A stretch of 64,000 bases of DNA, taken from contig OX637291.1 in the NCBI GenBank assembly GCA_951799445.1, positions 14,820,501 to 14,884,500 on the forward strand, given 5' to 3'. The notes beneath the pieces were generated by a model that was given only the letters and a program-made list of their open reading frames with translations, had not been told where the DNA came from and made no database searches. A program made the translations under genes and the position numbers. Source of the DNA: Pseudisothecium myosuroides (Eukaryota; Streptophyta; Bryopsida; Hypnales; Lembophyllaceae). Shown here in pieces: positions 46,301-56,633 of this stretch; the first letter of the stretch is position 1, and each line of letters opens with the position of its first letter.

Positions 46301-46677
46301 TCTTTCTCCAAATTCTTGGATTTTTCATGAGCCTCAACTACAGTGTTGTGCACTTCACTTGACTTTTCAGAAACTCTTGCGCGAGACTCTTCAATCTGTA
46401 CAAGTGAGCCACAAACGCGCAATTTTGGCCCAAAAGATAAACCCAAGATCATGATACCTACTACCTATACATTGCATCTCGCTCATGATACTGGAAGATT
46501 AATGTTGCAGAATTGACAGCAACAAGAAAAGATCTGAAGACATGAGAAATGCTGCAACTTGGTAGCTTCTCGACGCACGATGGGGATCTACAGGGGGCAT
46601 TTACGAACCTCCTCAAGTTTCTGCCTTGCATCGAGAAGCTCCTTCTCAATTTTGGCTTCAATACTCTTAAGTAGTAC
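43375..46677 (-). pseudogene. SMC3: SMC3 (cohesin) middle-region gene fragment
   Basis: SMC3 is a cohesin ATPase of about 1,200 residues. Only part of the N-terminal coiled coil and the hinge remain. Minus-strand exons: 46677-46609, 46395-46150 (SKNLEKELKTLNKELQ), 45914-45793, 45523-45389 (QGRTTQFRTREDRDNWLQKE), 44949-44777, about 44373-44347 (KSMDLASPG), 44072-43939 (GVHGPLAELLECEEKFFTAL), 43810-43609 (hinge: LFHVVVDNDEISTRIIRYL) and 43452-about 43378 (TVICRDLEVATSVA). Most joins keep phase. Defects: exon 45523-45389 is about 7 nt short and shifts frame, the exon at 44605-44692 lies on the opposite strand, and both ATPase heads are missing. It therefore cannot make a working cohesin subunit. 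Confidence 0.85.
44605..44692 (+). pseudogene. Flipped SMC3 exon inside the SMC3 fragment
   Basis: This 88-nt block reads on the plus strand as VLWKKENDLNREVEKLKAE, preceded by an acceptor TCTGCAG and followed by GT. It is the coiled-coil exon expected between the minus-strand exons at 44949-44777 and 44373-44347. Its phases fit exactly there: one base completes the 2-base overhang of the previous exon and it ends in phase 0. Only its direction is wrong, so a small inversion with breakpoints in the flanking introns (about 44375-44776) occurred. Confidence 0.75.
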
Positions 46678-47167
46678 CTTTTTTTTGAAGGTACAACCTA
46701 GAATTTTTACAGCCTCATCTCATGACCCCTTCACCCTTTTTTGTAGAAGAGTTTCAAAAAATAGCATTACAAATGCTTTAAACTCTTATTTGAAAGGTCT
46801 ACAATTCAAGGATTCTTAATTAGACATTCAAATAACAACAAATTAGACATTTATGCATTTGAGGGGTGCGACATTGTCCTTCGCCTATACACCACCCAAA
46901 AACAACACTTTCAAAGTGGGGATGGGTGTGGGTCATCAAATACATCATCTTAGAAGGACTGAATGTATCCTCAGCTTTCTATGAGATGATGTCAATGCCA
47001 ATTTCAAACACCATTGTAGAGAAGGTGTTGGAAAATACCTCTCCTCCCTCATTGTCTCTAATTGTCAGCACGATTATCAGACTGGATTTGCACAAAGAGA
47101 AGGATGTAGTTCATAGAGGCCTAGAGGGGGAATAGAAGCCCCAACACAATCATCCACACACTTATTG
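46678..47167. other. Spacer upstream of the SMC3 fragment
   Basis: No gene was recognised. The homology to SMC3 stops at a poly-T/poly-A tract (about 46678-46687), which marks the 5' border of the fragment. Confidence 0.4.
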
Positions 47168-47373
47168 CACAGGAAACTTGTAACGCATTCCCGGTGTTGA
47201 TTCCCGGTGAATTCCCGGTGAGTCTCACATTTCCCTGTGTTTGAATTATTGCGACATGTGTCCAAAATTACTGTAATTAGTAACGTTTGTACAGGTGTCA
47301 AATTTTAAAAATCAGTGGGAAAAGTGAGACTCACCGGGAATCAACACCGGGAATGCAATACAAGTTTCTTGTG
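47168..47373. mobile_element. MITE with 3-bp TTG duplication (206 bp)
   Basis: The ends CACAGGAAACTTGTAACGC and inverse CACAAGAAACTTGTATTGC continue into an inverted repeat of about 50 bp rich in ATTCCCGGTG, of which the left arm has one extra unit. TTG is duplicated at 47165-47167 and 47374-47376. A 3-bp duplication fits PIF/Harbinger or CACTA-type elements; the ends do not decide which. Confidence 0.8.
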
Positions 47374-47400
47374 TTGGAGACACTAAAGGATGCAAGTTGT

Positions 47401-48097
47401 GGGTGATTGCAAGAAACACTTGTCCTATTTTTTGTCCCCTTGCCTTTGGACAGGTGGTTTTTTGCTCATAACTTTTGCATCATTTTTCCATTTTGCGTGA
47501 AATTTGGAATGAAGGTACATGTGGTAGTTGCAAACATTGTGTAATTTTTTTTTAAAATTTTAAGTTATTTTATTATTTTTAACCTACCCCAATTGGGTGT
47601 CGACCTTAGCCATTTGGGGGGGGGGGGGTAGTCCTATTTTTGACCCAAAAATATAAATTTTGAAGCCACGAATTGGACATGATGGAGATACACTAACATT
47701 ACAAGGACTGACAATGAGTTTTTATGAAAATAGAAACATATTGGTTGTGCACATGGGGACAAAGTGACCTTTCTTTCCGTGAAGGCTACGGAGAGGGAAA
47801 AAATTTCCTACATAAATTCTTTGGTGTAATATGAGCGCAATCTTCTCTAGCCAAATGCCTTTTTGTGAAAATTTTCTGAATTTTTTGAATTACTAAAAAT
47901 GAAAAGGTCCAAAGACCTCTTTTCTGTTATTTTTGCTTCTAGTGGCTTCTGAGTACACTATAACAGTCTATAGTACTGCATAGTACTGAATTAACGGTTT
48001 ACATCATAGGGCTTTGCTAACACATTGTACAGCCAATCCTATGGCCAGAATTGCATTTTTTTAATAAAAAACCGTGAAGTGTTTCTTGCAATCATCC
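47401..48097. mobile_element. GGGTGATT-family element (697 bp)
   Basis: Ends are GGGTGATTGCAAGAAACACT and inverse GGATGATTGCAAGAAACACT. The 4-bp target TTGT is duplicated (47397-47400, 48098-48101). The interior (CATAACTTTTGCATCA, GAAGGTACATGTGGTAGTTG) is shared with 48514-49224. There is a G9-10 run at about 47619-47628. No coding region is seen. Confidence 0.88.
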
Positions 48098-48509
48098 TTG
48101 TAATAAAAGAGCAATGTGCAAGTGCACTACTACATGGTAGTGTGGGCACTACATGTGTGTTTTGAATGTGTTTGTAGTTGCTAAAGTACATGTTTAACTT
48201 TTTGTATAAACTCTAAACCAGAAATGGAAAACTAGTGGAAGTACCTTCAACTTGATTTTGATTATCTGAATGAATCTCTAAATGATTGCAGTTATTGCTG
48301 GTGTATATTTGAAATTGGCAAGGAAATGGTGTTATATTAATATAGTTGCACTATACAATGGCAAAAGATTGAAATGTGCAAATAAAACAAGTTTTTGAGA
48401 TCAAGAAAGTGTTTATAACATGAGTAGAAGTTTGAAATAAAGAAAAATGATTGAAGGCTTTCATCAAACAAAACTCATGTGTAGGTGTTCTTCTACATGA
48501 TAGAATGGA
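48098..48509. other. Short AT-rich spacer between two related elements
   Basis: About 410 bp with no recognised feature. Confidence 0.4.
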
Positions 48510-48513
48510 TCAA

Positions 48514-49224
48514 GGGTGATTGCAAGAAGTACTTGTCCTTTTTTTTGTCCCCTTGACTTTGGACAATGTTTTTTCACTTATAACTTTTGCATCAATTGTC
48601 CATTTCCTATGAAATTTGAAATGAAGGTGCATGTGGTAGTTGTAGACATTGAGTAGTTTTTTTCATTTAAAAAAAATTATTTTACTATTTTTAAAGAGCT
48701 CCCAACTAGATGTCTACCTTGGCCATTTGGAGGAGGGGTATTACTATTTTTGACCCAAAAATGAGAATTTAAAGCTCAAAATTGGGAAATGAAGACTTCT
48801 ACTAAAATTACACAAGACCACAAAGAGATTTTTCAAAAATAATAAAGTGTCCACCTTCCACATGTGCTCAAAGTGCACCCCCTTTGTTCAAGTGTAGAGA
48901 ACACATTTTTTTCCCAAAGATGAAAGTGGTTGAGAAAAGCACCTTCAAGTTAGGAAAAATGACTTTTTTGATTATTTTTTTTAATTTTCTAAAAATCAAA
49001 CATCAAAGTGTCCATTTTCTTGGTATTTTCCATTGTCCTTTTTTGTGCATAACTTTTAGAAATAAAATTTTCTAGGTCTGAATTTTTAAAGACATGTTAT
49101 TTTAAATGCTTTATAAATTTATCCATATTTGATTTTATTTTTAAAAAATTATTCCAGAATTCACAATACTCACTAAAATAGGTCGTTTTGAGCCCAAAAC
49201 AACAAGTGTTTCTTGCAATGACCC
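48514..49224. mobile_element. GGGTGATT-family element (711 bp)
   Basis: Ends are GGGTGATTGCAAGAAGTACT and inverse GGGTCATTGCAAGAAACACT. The 4-bp target TCAA is duplicated (48510-48513, 49225-49228). It is a sister of 47401-48097 in the same orientation, with a visibly related but diverged interior. Confidence 0.88.
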
Positions 49225-51375
49225 TCAATTACGTTCCTAAAAAGGTTAGAGTACCTTAGTTTTGAAAACAGACATTTTAGCAAGCAATTGCTCATATGGT
49301 CAGTGCACTTGGCCAAATGTAAAAAAGCCTATTTGGTGATCCTAGTGGTTCAAGAATGACTACAAATTCAACTTTTATTTATCACATGCCTTCCTAGAAA
49401 AGTTCAAAACAATAGTCTGAAAAAAATCATAAATAGTAGACCTATTTTTCAAAAAAATTCAATTGAGGTGTATTGTTCTTGTACAAATTTACCAAATAGT
49501 ATTGAAGTGCAATTCTAAATACTACAAAGTACTCATTACTATCTACCAAATACATCTTGGAAAAGAAGAAGGATGAAAAATAGATTTTATTCATTTGCAT
49601 AGACAAATGGAAAAATGCACTTGCCTAAATTGCAAAAAAACTAGGAAAATATGGATAGTCTATTTTTGAGCTCAACCAAAAAATAATATTCAAACATATT
49701 CATAGTATCTATAGTACAATATTCTAGAAATTGAAAAGCACAACAAATTATTCAAGTGTTTCTTTGCATTTGCCCTTCAAAAAAAGGTGGTGCAAAAAAA
49801 ATTTATCTTCTCTTTTTGCAAGGGTGGGAGCTAAACCTCTATTTAGAAAGAAGACAATCCAACGTTATCAAATTGCATGAAATTATGTCATGTTTTCATT
49901 CCAAAAACAACACAAATTGATTAAAAATTCACAAATTAGAAGCAAACTAAGGACCAAAAAGAGGATGATTTTTAAGACATTTAGTATAACACTAATATCT
50001 GAAGAATAAAAAAAATGTATTTGAAGATTCTTAGATATTTGTGAAATGTGGAAATCCAAAATTAGGAATTTTTCTAGATGTCACAAACATACACCTTCAA
50101 AAATGTAGAGAACTACTCTTAACTTCATTGGACTTTGTAGAGGTCAAATCTTCTTTCCTTTAGAAAGAATTTGGGCCTTGTGGAGGGCTGTTTGATTTTT
50201 GTCCACATTGCAAATGCAAAGAATTTAGAAAATTAAAATTGAAAAAAATTGAAAAAAAATATTAAATTAAAAAAAATTGAAAAATCACCAATCTGAAATG
50301 GTACAAGTGGTGATCACGTGGTCTCCTAATTTTTTGGATGTAATTACACTACTGCATACAATCAAACGGCCTACAATAGGCTTGAATTTTTTTCTAATGA
50401 ATGTTAGATTTATGCACCTAGTAACTTAGAGGAGTCTTATAATATTTTGTGTGGCTACTTGAAACCTTCAAGTCACTCTTCTGACCTAGATATGTGACTC
50501 CTTGAAGCCTTGTAGTAATCCCTAGGATTTCTTAGTGCCTCCTAGAGGCTTTAGATTCTTTTGAAGATATAGTGATAGGGTATATTGAAGGCATGATGTA
50601 AAAAAAAATCAATGGCTTACCAATACAAGCTTTTGAGCATTGTTGCTAAACTTTGTATTACATTCTAAATAAAACCTTTGAGTTTTTTGTGTTATATATT
50701 CTTGTCTACTTGGATAGTCATAGGGTTTGGAACAAGTTGATAGGTATTACATACTCACGGTCTTGGTCTTCTTGGATAGTTGTGGAAGGTTGGTAGATAC
50801 TCCATACTCTTAGTTTTTGTCTTCTAAAATAGCCTCTTAGGGTTTATTGGCCAATATGTATTGCATACTTTTGTTCTTGTATGACATTGGATAATTATGT
50901 CTTTGACAATTTGATAAGATTCTAATTCATCTTTATCTAGATTCATCATGACTATCCAAATTTGGAAGAGATGAGAGTAGTATTTCTATGTCAAATTTGT
51001 ATAAGTTTAGGCATTCGATGAAGGCAGAGTTGTTGAAGCCCAAGATGTCTAACACTTAGTTTCAAGTTGCCTTGTTGCAAAAAGGATTAAAGAATGAGAT
51101 CATGACACTTCATCAAGAGATTACTCAGTTAAAAGCGTCAATAGTATTTCTCATTCTTCTCAAACAACCAATATGAATGTTCCTATGATGATTATTAACC
51201 TCCTACGGGCAATGTGAAGGAACCAAAGAAGTGAATTGTGAGATTTAAAAGTCAAAGAGAAGAAAATTTATTTTTTGCAACTTGCCCTATGCATAAGCTT
51301 TTGAAGATTTTCATTCAAATATTGAACAAAAATCTAACAAAAATCCAACAAAACTTCTACTAAATATCTATCGTA
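49225..51375. other. AT-rich spacer with a minisatellite
   Basis: No gene was recognised. A lone right-end-like sequence of the GGGTGATT family (CAAGTGTTTCTTTGCATTTG) occurs at about 49753-49775 without a left partner. The minisatellite at 50697-50905 is listed separately. Confidence 0.4.
50697..50905. repeat. Diverged minisatellite, unit about 55-63 bp, 3.5 copies
   Basis: Units start near 50700, 50762, 50816 and 50875. Each begins TTCTTGTCTNCTTGGATAGT-like, then GGGTTTGG, and ends GATAGGTATTACATACTC-like. The units are well diverged and no coding frame is maintained. Confidence 0.6.
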
Positions 51376-51875
51376 GCTTCTAAGCAGCTTAGGCAGTTTT
51401 TTGTTTAATAATTATTTAAAATACAAAAAATAATATATTAAAATTGAATAATTTTAAAATACAATTAAAATAAATTAGACATTCATCCAAGTTGTTTGTA
51501 CAATTTTTGGATGTTTCAGCTGCTACTTTCATCTAGGGCAACCACATTTATATAAACCTTTATCTTGACCTCCAAAACCTAAAACTCTCTACCTTGTGTC
51601 AGGGTTTTGTTTAAGTGTCAAGGTTGTTGCAAGTGAGAGATATGTGTTGTTTGTGAGAGATTATGCTTTAGAATGGTCAAAATGGCAAGGCAAAAAACTT
51701 TGCAATGCATGTTTACAATTATTGACAAAGATGAGATGCAAGATTGTGTGGAGCAAGTTGAATTTCAGTAAATTAGGCAATCTTCATATATTTATTTGGA
51801 CAACTAGGTCAATAATTTTCTAAAAATTTAGGCACCCTTTTAATTATTTATTTTCTAACCAAACTGCTAGGAAGC
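51376..51875. mobile_element. TA-target MITE family B, copy 2 (500 bp)
   Basis: Ends are GCTTCTAAGCAGCTTAGGC and inverse GCTTCCTAGCAGTTTGG, flanked by TA (51374-51375, 51876-51877). The interior is related to 18326-18835 in the same orientation. The open frame at 51596-51823 lies inside and is broken in the sister copy. Confidence 0.75.
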
Positions 51876-51877
51876 TA

Positions 51878-52396
51878 CAATATTAAATATTGTAAAAAAT
51901 CCCTTAGAATTGAAAAAAGGTTGTTTTTTACTAGTGTGTACATTTCGGCCTATTTTTTACCTCCATACTCCTCTTTATTTGCATCCCAAAGACCTTGCTC
52001 CATCTACCCTCAAAGTTTGGAGTCCTATAACTTTTGATTTAGACTCCCAATTTGAAAAACTAAAAAAGAACTATATTTTCATAAAGCTAATATAAATTCA
52101 AATGCATCTTATATCAAAATTCCAAAAATATCTACTCAAAATTGACTTTGAAAAACCTTTCCAAATTCTAGTCCATGGTACAACGGACAATTGGTTCTTT
52201 ACGGATTATTGATTTATAACAATGGAGTTGGAGTGTCATCTAAGTCCATGGAAAATAAGATAATTTAATTTAGCCACTACTATATTAAAATTGGATGAAG
52301 GAAATTCAGTTTTCTACTACAGTAGTTCAGCACGCCGCACTGAAACATTGGATGAAGGGAATTCAAATCTGCTAATGTGAAAAGGGCCTTATACTG
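51878..52396. other. Spacer, possible decayed TTAA-family end
   Basis: No gene was recognised. The stretch up to about 52212 contains CTATAACTTTTGATTTAGAC and finishes GGTTCTTTACGGATTATT, which resembles a worn right end of the TTAA family. Confidence 0.35.
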
Positions 52397-53341
52397 TTAA
52401 CCCCTAAAGGACCAAGCCCTTTTTTCTGCCAGAAAACACTCAAAACTGCCATTTCTATAGCAAAAAGTAAAAAAAATTGAAAATTGTTTTTTTTTTCACA
52501 TCTAACCGTAGGATCTTACACCTAACTAGTATGAGAGTGTGTGGAAAAAATTTCAGAATTTTTGACCGCACAGATTGCAAGATATCTACGTTTAAAGTGA
52601 AAAAGACAAGTTTTTCAGCACATTGCGGGACTAGATTTTTGGACTTTGAACATTTTTAACTTAAAATTTTTTCACTACAGAGTTTTGAGCTTTAAATCTT
52701 TATAGTGGAGAATTGAGTTGAGAGTCTAGGAAAAAAAAGAAAATTCAAAAAAACTTGATTATCATTCTTAAAAAAATTGTTAAGTAGAAGTAGGTATGAG
52801 ATAGAAGGAAAATCTAAAATATTAATATCATTTAGATGGAATTAAAATGCACTAATCCCAATGGTGAGATTGTTCTAGAAAGTGAAATAAACCATGCAAA
52901 AAAAAAAAATTTGAAAAATTTGAAAAATTTCATTCAGAAATGCATCCTACAAGTTATTTTTTTCAAGAAGATGCTCTAACTGCCCGAAAAACAAGAATGT
53001 CCATAACTTTCTCATAACAAATCCAAATGAAATGAATCAAAGCTTTCTAGATAGACAAAAATATAATCTATGAGGAAAAAAATATTTTAAAAAAAAATTC
53101 AAATTTTTGTCCATTTTTTTTCTGCTGCCTGAGCTGCCCGCCGTCCCCTGTTTTGAGCTTATTTGGTCATAACTTTTGTTCCCGGGCACCGATTGTGAAA
53201 AAAATTATATTCCCACAAAGCTTATCAGTTTTTCTATCTTGAATAAAAGTTTCAGAAAATCACGACAAAATTTCAGCCCGTAGGTACCTGCCCGAAATCC
53301 CATTTGTCCATTGAACAAACACTTGGTCCTTTAGGGGTTAA
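52397..53341 (+). mobile_element. TTAA-family element 9, subfamily II (945 bp), well preserved
   Basis: Ends are TTAA-CCCCTAAAGGACCAAGC and GTCCTTTAGGGG-TTAA (53338-53341). It is nearly colinear with 13898-14826 and 15687-16935, and supplies the empty site of the MITE nested in the latter (CCTAACTAGTATGAGAG near 52520). No coding region is seen. Confidence 0.9.
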
Positions 53342-54936
53342 GGTCGTTTCCCATCTCGAGGCAACAGGGCCTTTCCTGAAATCACGATTTCAGGATAAAC
53401 ACGCAGCAATTGTGTTTGCGGGCGACGGCATTCATTTCTAACTTTTTTTCCCAAGTTTTGTGAAATTAATCCTTCTTTCCACAAACAATTGAAAGTCTCT
53501 TCCATTTTTGCAGTCAAGCCGCCGCAAGTCCGCAACAATTGAAATCCATTGAAACCAAGCCTGATGAGAGTTCTGCTGTTGTAAGCTTATATATTTAGTT
53601 GGGAGCTAGCTAGGCAGAGCATTTTTCTCTCAAAATCAATTTTTTCCAATTTTTCTTGAGCAGGCAGAGTATTGAAGGTACTGCACTGTAGTTGCTCCGC
53701 CCCAGAAAGACCGCCATCACAATTATTGCTCCAGCGGCTACAGAAGCGGTGGGGTTGCAGAATTGGTCTAAGTTTTAGCCAGGGAGCAGGAAAGCGAAGT
53801 CTGCAGCATGCCAACGGCGAACTGTCAACAGAGCTCCACGAGACAACACTACAACAGCCCAACAGGCAGCAGAACTGTAGCAGTACTGTATACTTGTGTA
53901 CTGTACTGTACTGTACAGTAAGTTACACCCCTCCCGAATTTCATGACACACGTCGGGACACACGTACGAACAGTGGACGCACGGCCAAGTACCAATGCGC
54001 ATCGTGCAGTGCGGATGGGGAAAAAAATAAGAAGTTGGTGAGATCTGCTGATGAGAGACGGAGGGAGGCAGTGAGCGGACTCACACTTTCTTTTAATTTA
54101 AAGAATATTCATTAATTAATAATTGTAATTTCACTGAAAACGATCGAGACTGGAGAGTACGAGTAGGACGGTTGGACTCATTCAAGCCAGACAGTCAGCC
54201 AGAAAACAAGCTCTGCTTCATGTGCAAATTCACATTAAAAAAGGAGTAGAGAGAGTTGGTGAGGTGCGGGACTGCGGACTGTTCTGAATCAACCGCGTGA
54301 TGTCTGCCTGGTCTGGTAAAAGTGATACTCCAGAGCCGTTCCAGTGAACAGGAACGGAATTGCCGGGACACTCAAGAGCTTGACACTGAAATCAATCAAG
54401 CGCTGCTCGCTTAAAGTACGCCTCATTTGCTCGATTCTGGTGTCCCATGCACACCTTCGATTAAAGCTTTCATTTGTTCTCTTTGACTTGAGCCTCTGTT
54501 AGAAACTCAAGCTGTGTAGGACTGAGGGACAGCCATACGCTTCAACAAAGCTCCAACAAGGTTCAACAAAGCTGCAGCTAGCATGCTTCAAAAAGGTTAG
54601 CTATTGAACAAGCTCGTGGAGGAAACCTGTAATTAACTACTGTAGTTATCCTGTCTTTGCCTTGGCTGTGTCCATCAAACGAAGGGCTTGATTTGTGGAA
54701 ACAGGATCGAATTTGGATTCTGCAAGTGAATAAGACATCAATTCCTAAGTAGTGCTATCTACCCACCTTTCAACATGAAATGGCCCTCTTTTGACATGAT
54801 ATGGTTGTGTGGTCCACTTTGAAACGGGTGGTGATGATCTAACATGTACACTGTACCATGACCTCTTTCGATTCATTCAACTACCTGAGGTCCCCCAAAA
54901 GTTCAGATGTGTGACACGCATGTTACAGTCAACATA
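53342..54936. other. GC-richer island without a recognised gene
   Basis: From about 53650 to 54450 the composition resembles that of the gene islands, yet neither strand shows an exon that I can assign. A TACTG/CAGTA-rich palindromic stretch occurs at 53879-53920. It may be a promoter, a non-coding transcript or a decayed gene. Confidence 0.4.
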
Positions 54937-54938
54937 TA

Positions 54939-55138
54939 CAGTAGAACCTCCCTCAGTCGATCCCCCGTAAGCAAATAAACTTCTGTAAGCTAATCTTGTC
55001 AGACTAGTCCCGGACTTGTCCTAGTGACAAAGGTTATGACTAAAAATGACTCTCCATAAGTAAATAAACCTCCCTAATGTAATCTTGTCAGACCGTGTCA
55101 AACCGGTCCGGGACCAATCGGTTACAGAGGTTCTACTG
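54939..55138. mobile_element. Emigrant-like (pogo-type) MITE, 200 bp
   Basis: The ends CAGTAGAACCTCC and inverse CAGTAGAACCTCTG are flanked by TA (54937-54938, 55139-55140). Ends of the form CAGTA(A/G)AACCTC with a TA target are known for the plant Emigrant/Lemi1 (pogo) MITEs. The interior holds a diverged internal duplication (GTAAGCAAATAAACTTC / ATAAGTAAATAAACCTC and AATCTTGTCAGAC twice). Confidence 0.8.
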
Positions 55139-55163
55139 TAATAGTTTGGCAAATCTTTAGTCA

Positions 55164-55912
55164 TTAACCCCTAAAGGACCAAGGTGCGTTTTTTTGGCAA
55201 CATAGCGATTTTGGGCAGCTCACTACGAATGGAGTTTTTATTTTTTTTCTTTGAAAATTTTACTCAACATGTGCCCGAGGAGTAGCTTTAAGGCCCAACA
55301 ATTTTCATAACTTTTGACTACATAGATAAAAAGTTATTGCATGATATGTGATTTTCTTTGAACTTTGAGCAGCCCGGGCAGCTTTGAAAGTTTCTTTAAA
55401 AATGACTTTAAAAAAAAATAAAACTTTGAAATTGGTTCTTTAGATTATATAAGTGTGGGAAGCTTTGAATCATTCAATTCTGATCTATGAGTCAAAAGTT
55501 ATGAGGAGTTTAAGTTTGTGGGTAGTTATGGTTTTCAAAGATTCCATGCCTACCCGCAAACTTAAACTCCTCATAACTTTTGACTCATAGATCGGAATTG
55601 AATGATTCAAAGCTTCCCACGCTTATATAAATCTAAAGAACCAATTTCAAATTTTTATTTTTTAAAAAAGTCATTTTTAAAGAAACTTTCAGAGCTGCCC
55701 GGGCTGCCCAAAGTTCAAAAAAAATCACATATCATACAATAACTTTTTATCTATGTAGTCAAAAGTTATGAAAATTGTTGGGCCTTAAAGCTACTCCTTG
55801 GACACATGTTGTATAAAATTTTCAAAGAAAAAAAAATAAAAACTCTATTCGTAGTGAGCTGCCCAAAATCGCTTTGTTGCCAAAAAACGTAGCTTTTTCC
55901 TTTAGGGGTTAA
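55164..55912. mobile_element. TTAA-bounded foldback element (749 bp)
   Basis: Bounded by TTAA-CCCCTAAAGGACC (55164) and CCTTTAGGGG-TTAA (55909-55912). The two halves, 55164-about 55527 and about 55546-55912, are inverted copies of each other with a spacer of under 20 bp near 55536. Each half is the right half of a TTAA-family element (compare 5530-5904: AGCTGCCC, CATATCATGCAATAACTTTTT). It is non-coding and would form a long hairpin if transcribed. Confidence 0.88.
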
Positions 55913-56402
55913 ATTGCACTTTTTTTGCACTCAATCCTCTCTAATGACACTACTTTGGAGGTACAAATGGGCTTCTAAATGCACTCTTGAAATCTTAGAA
56001 TTCCTCAATCATGTGTAAACAATAGAACAATTTTTTCAAGATTAGTAAGGAGATTTATGTAAGGCATGTGTAGTCATTGAGAGTGTCAGTAGACTAAGAG
56101 AAGATTGTATATACAAGTAATAGGTGGCTTTTCTTTGCTATTTAGGTCCCCTTGGCTAACAAACTCTTAATTCATGCTAATTAAATGTCAAAGTTATATA
56201 CTTCTTTGTAGAGTTATCCTTCATTTGATTGTAGCTTTTAAAACAATGAGTACAAATATATATAGCCAAAGTACCACCAAACTTTTGACTCAATTTGAAT
56301 TAGCCATGGACTAAGGCTTGGACATGCGAATTTCCTTCCAATGTTGTTTCTACAGTAGAACATCTTGCCTGTAGTTTGGAATTTTAGGGATCGAGTACAA
56401 AT
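55913..56402. other. AT-rich spacer, nothing recognised
   Basis: No gene or repeat was recognised. Confidence 0.4.
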
Positions 56403-56633
56403 TTAACCCCTAAACGCCTCAATCCTTTTTTGAATTTTTGCACATTTTTGCTTACATCTTTGTACAGAAATATCATTACCGAAATTTTATGAATGTGGTT
56501 GTTAAGGAAGGTTTCTTTTCTAGATTCAAGTATTACGTTGGATGAATGAGAAGTTGGTTGGACTACAGAGTGCCTTGAAGCCTTCTGCGCGCTCATCATC
56601 CAGAAAATGGACGTCGGAGCGCTTCAGGGTTAA
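56403..56633. mobile_element. Short TTAA-bounded element (231 bp), subfamily III
   Basis: Begins TTAA-CCCCTAAACGCCTC and ends GAGCGCTTCAGGG-TTAA. The ends are imperfect inverted repeats (CCCCTAAACGC versus CCCTGAAGCGC). It is assigned to the TTAA group by its ends; the interior is unlike the larger elements. Confidence 0.55.
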
